Part shown: piece by piece, positions 61,373 through 64,000 of the stretch
How positions within the stretch are numbered: the stretch's first letter is position 1
How the letters are laid out: every line of letters starts with the position of its first letter
Source: Fragilaria crotonensis
Taxonomy: Eukaryota > Bacillariophyta > Fragilariophyceae > Fragilariales > Fragilariaceae
Length of the DNA: 64,000 nt
Direction: 5' to 3'
Assembly (NCBI GenBank): GCA_022925895.1
Contig: JAKSYS010000107.1
Coordinates: 1 to 64,000 of the forward strand
The notes under the pieces: model-generated
Database searches by the model: none
What the model saw: only the letters and a program-made list of their open reading frames with translations
Told to the model about the DNA's origin: nothing
Made by a program: the position numbers and the translations under genes

Positions 61373-64000
61373 ATGAATGAAGTCCCAGGCACCATCAGCT
61401 ATAATCCCCATGTGAATGACCTCGGCGACACATATTTTCGCCTAGGAAGAAGGAGAACGAGTAATGACAGCAATGAGTTAATGGAGAAAATGGAGGCGAA
61501 GACCAGCATTAGCATCAGCGACCCAGTCCTGGAACATAAACCAACGAATACGAGCAATTCTGTAAAGAAGAGCAAGGAGCTGTTTCATATTCTTGATTGG
61601 ATGTCGCGAGCAATGAACGGGAATGAACGAATTGAGGTAGTCATGGTTGAAGGTTATCCAGGGGAGAAGAAGACGCAGCTTCTCTTGGAACTACACGATG
61701 AAATGGAATTTCGCAAGACGCGTGTCATTCGGCTCAAGAATGATCGCACTGCATGTTCCCATCAAATGGCAGTTTTCTTTGAATTCTATGAGCAGCTCAT
61801 TAATCTGTGCAACAAAGCACCAAACAAGGATGACATCGTGATGAGTCTCCTGAAGGAAATACCAAGGGAAAGACTTGATCTGATGGGAAGTGTGGTTCCT
61901 GCCATTTGTGACTTTCTAGGGATCGAGAAGCCTCCCACAGCGCCTCTGTGCGGTGCCTTTAAGGCACAGACACGAACCATTCCATTTTCTGACCACTGCC
62001 TCGAAGATACGTGTTGCGATTTCGTCCGCATATCGACTTCAAAGTTAGTGTCTGTAGTCGTCGTGTACGACGATACGAATTGGGCGTGCCCGGAATTTGT
62101 GGCGCATTTCCAGAATATGCTGTCCCGTCCCGCCGTGATAAACAGCCCCATGTTAGGGGTGTTTGTGCATATTGGCAACAAGAATACTCCCATGGCCGCG
62201 TCGATACACGCCACCTCTGATTCGACAAATCCCATTCATCGGGTGATAATTGATGATGGTCTAGACGGCTTTAAAAATTACACTCGATTGGTAAACCAAA
62301 AGATTAACAATCTATCGGATGAGAGCACGACAGTCTTGAAGGTAGCATCGCTGCTCGGGATTCGCCTCCGACCCGCACTGTTGGAAGAGGTTGTTTGTGC
62401 TCTTGGTCAAGTTCTTGATTTCGATCTCACAAAATCCTTGAACCTCAAGAGCGACAGTTCTAAGAAGGGTGTTGTCCAAGAGGTCCTCAGGGAATTCGTT
62501 GGCTTCCGTCTCATGACGGAGATTTCGCAGTGGTACCATTTTGTCGATGACACTGTGTACGACGCTGTCCTTAACCTCTTGGACGCCGATCCCAACAAGG
62601 CGGAACTATGTTTCAAGGTTGGTCGAGTACTACACCATCTCAGCTTGCAGAACCGTGATCTGCTTCTACCGTCCGTGATACATTTGAACTCTGAAAGTGG
62701 TATTCTCCCTCGCAACAGCCAGCCCATTCTGGCGCAGCTCAATCTAGACGCTGCCAAACACGCATCGCAAGTAACGTCTTTCAGTCTTGCCGTCGATTAT
62801 GCGAGCCACGGCCTTGCAACTTTGGGTGACGATAAGTGGCGGACTGACTACGCACTCTCCTTGGACTTGACGACAGCATTGGCAGAAATGGCCCTCGCTG
62901 ACAAGAACTACATTGAGTGCAAGGTTGCTATTGATGACGTTGTACGTAATGCAAGATCAGTCGGAGAAAAATTGCCAGTTTACTACATTCTGGTGGATTC
63001 TCTGCGAGCGCAAGGTCGTTGCAGCGAAACTGTTAAGATCGGGATGCAAGTACTTCACTTGCTTGGCGAAAAAACGAAGTACAATCGTTCGCAGATCGTT
63101 GGGAAATGCCGAGTTGTATTGAAGAAAAATGCTGTTGACATTAGTGAGAGTCCGCAGATAAGCGATGTGCTGAAGCTGGAGGTATGCAAACTCCTCCATC
63201 AACTCGGAGAAATGGCTTGGATGAACAATGATGTCGACGTCGCTTTACAGTTCCTGTGCCGCCTTGCTCAGATATCGCTCAAGTACGGTGTTAGCCAATA
63301 CTCTGCACTTGGCTTTGCTGTTCTTGCGGTAGGCCTTCGTTTGAGTGACTATCTAGACGAATCAGAAATCGCAGGCCAGCTTGCCCTCGCATTGGAAGAG
63401 AGGTTTCAAAGTCCATCTGCTGTGCTGACGGGGTCGGTTGTGTATAACTTCATCGACCACTGGCTCCATCCCTACAGCGCCGGTGTGGAATGGCTGAAGA
63501 CTGCCTATTGGACCGCTCGAACAAGAGCTTACCCCGAGACCGCCATTTTTTCTTCCACGGTCGAACTGTCCCTTCGACATTTGAGTGGGGAATCATTGTT
63601 GGATCTCAATGAACAATGCGATGCCATGGTTAGGGATGCGACAATGTATTGCGAGAGGATATCGCTCATGAAAATCCTTCCGGCATATCAATTTCAACTT
63701 AACATGACGGGGACAGCTCGCGACGTCGAGGTTCTCTCTGGCTCGGCCATGAAAGAGGAAAGCTATTTAGCGGAATGCGCAGAACTGAACTTGCCACTGG
63801 ATGTGTTTTATTTTCAAAAAATGAAACTCGCCTACTACTTTGGCAGCTTCGTCAAAGCGAATGAATACAAGGAACATTTCTTGCAGTATGCGGTCGGACG
63901 GTGGCATCTGAGAGCAAATCTACCGACCGCAGTCCTGTTTGGTGCACTGATTGCCCTTGAAATGTACAAGTCTACCTCCAAGAAGGCGTTCCTCAAGATG
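61373..64000 (+). CDS. AAA_16/TPR-type ATPase-like protein, array copy 4 (runs off the window)
   Basis: Fourth array member. I translated it by hand from the ATG at 61373 and found no stop to the window edge, so it is partial at its 3' end (about 870 codons shown). It opens MNEVPGTISYNPHVNDLGD, a leader related to the region upstream of copy 1's ATG. It has EGYPGEKKTQ, a diverged Walker B-like VVVVYDDTNWACPE (Thr-Asn replaces the Met/Phe-His of the other copies), and the same helical region (LAVDYASHGLATLG, GRCSETVKIGMQVLHLLGEK). Near 63988, GCGTTCCTCAAGATG is one base shorter than copies 1-3 at KTFLQDAKK, so the frame probably breaks in the last codons shown. Start choice is less sure than the body. 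Confidence 0.75.
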   Translation, partial: MNEVPGTISYNPHVNDLGDTYFRLGRRRTSNDSNELMEKMEAKTSISISDPVLEHKPTNTSNSVKKSKELFHILDWMSRAMNGNERIEVVMVEGYPGEKKTQLLLELHDEMEFRKTRVIRLKNDRTACSHQMAVFFEFYEQLINLCNKAPNKDDIVMSLLKEIPRERLDLMGSVVPAICDFLGIEKPPTAPLCGAFKAQTRTIPFSDHCLEDTCCDFVRISTSKLVSVVVVYDDTNWACPEFVAHFQNMLSRPAVINSPMLGVFVHIGNKNTPMAASIHATSDSTNPIHRVIIDDGLDGFKNYTRLVNQKINNLSDESTTVLKVASLLGIRLRPALLEEVVCALGQVLDFDLTKSLNLKSDSSKKGVVQEVLREFVGFRLMTEISQWYHFVDDTVYDAVLNLLDADPNKAELCFKVGRVLHHLSLQNRDLLLPSVIHLNSESGILPRNSQPILAQLNLDAAKHASQVTSFSLAVDYASHGLATLGDDKWRTDYALSLDLTTALAEMALADKNYIECKVAIDDVVRNARSVGEKLPVYYILVDSLRAQGRCSETVKIGMQVLHLLGEKTKYNRSQIVGKCRVVLKKNAVDISESPQISDVLKLEVCKLLHQLGEMAWMNNDVDVALQFLCRLAQISLKYGVSQYSALGFAVLAVGLRLSDYLDESEIAGQLALALEERFQSPSAVLTGSVVYNFIDHWLHPYSAGVEWLKTAYWTARTRAYPETAIFSSTVELSLRHLSGESLLDLNEQCDAMVRDATMYCERISLMKILPAYQFQLNMTGTARDVEVLSGSAMKEESYLAECAELNLPLDVFYFQKMKLAYYFGSFVKANEYKEHFLQYAVGRWHLRANLPTAVLFGALIALEMYKSTSKKAFLKM

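Overview
This window looks like nuclear DNA of a photosynthetic stramenopile, most likely a pennate diatom. Four things point there. A transaldolase carries a signal peptide ending in the A|F cleavage motif of diatom plastid precursors. A Copia element has the HVDD reverse-transcriptase motif seen in diatom Copia lineages. There is an acidic/poly-Ala single-pass membrane protein with a Ser/Pro/Thr-rich tail. Genes are mostly intron-poor and separated by long spacers rich in TAC/GTA words. No bacterial operons, tRNA or rRNA genes were seen.

Layout. 1-2.98 kb: no gene. 2.98-6.74 kb: two frame-broken genes, a DDGSH-type methyltransferase (-) and a conserved protein of unknown function (+). 7.1-8.3 kb: the Ser/Pro/Thr-rich membrane protein (-), also frame-broken. 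9.8-16.6 kb: a coiled-coil gene (+) split by a nearly intact, very young Copia LTR retrotransposon lying antisense, with 5-bp target duplication GAAAC; removing the element and one duplication restores the reading frame. 17.5-18.7 kb: a leucine-rich-repeat protein. 19.9-30.4 kb: a three-fold segmental duplication in which a two-PHD-finger gene (+) faces a small protein kinase (-) tail to tail. Only unit 1 keeps the whole PHD gene; units 2 and 3 keep a decayed PHD 3' end beside an intact kinase. Between units 2 and 3 lie two oppositely oriented 21-bp tandem arrays. 31.4-32.6 kb: plastid-type transaldolase (-), with one frameshift. 33.2-36.3 kb: a decayed DDE transposase. 37.2-38.1 kb: a coiled-coil gene paralogous to the one split by Copia.

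40.6-64 kb is a tandem array of four related genes (+). Each encodes about 1,015 residues: a short disordered N-terminus, a P-loop ATPase-like module and a long all-helical region. This resembles the AAA_16/TPR 'predicted ATPase' middle segment of multidomain kinase/histidine-kinase proteins, but here it stands alone. All four share an unusual Walker A, GxxGEKK[ST], in which the glycine before the catalytic Lys is Lys. Copy 3 is intact, copy 1 has one frameshift, copy 2 is a pseudogene with five indels, and copy 4 is open to the window edge, where one base appears lost. A second decayed DDE transposase sits between copies 2 and 3. A short remnant of a more canonical AAA_16 ATPase lies at 24.4 kb, fused to a duplicated PHD fragment.

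Many otherwise well-conserved genes carry single-base indels. Some may be uncorrected long-read errors; the larger indels in array copy 2 are not explained that way. Starts were chosen at the first in-frame ATG.
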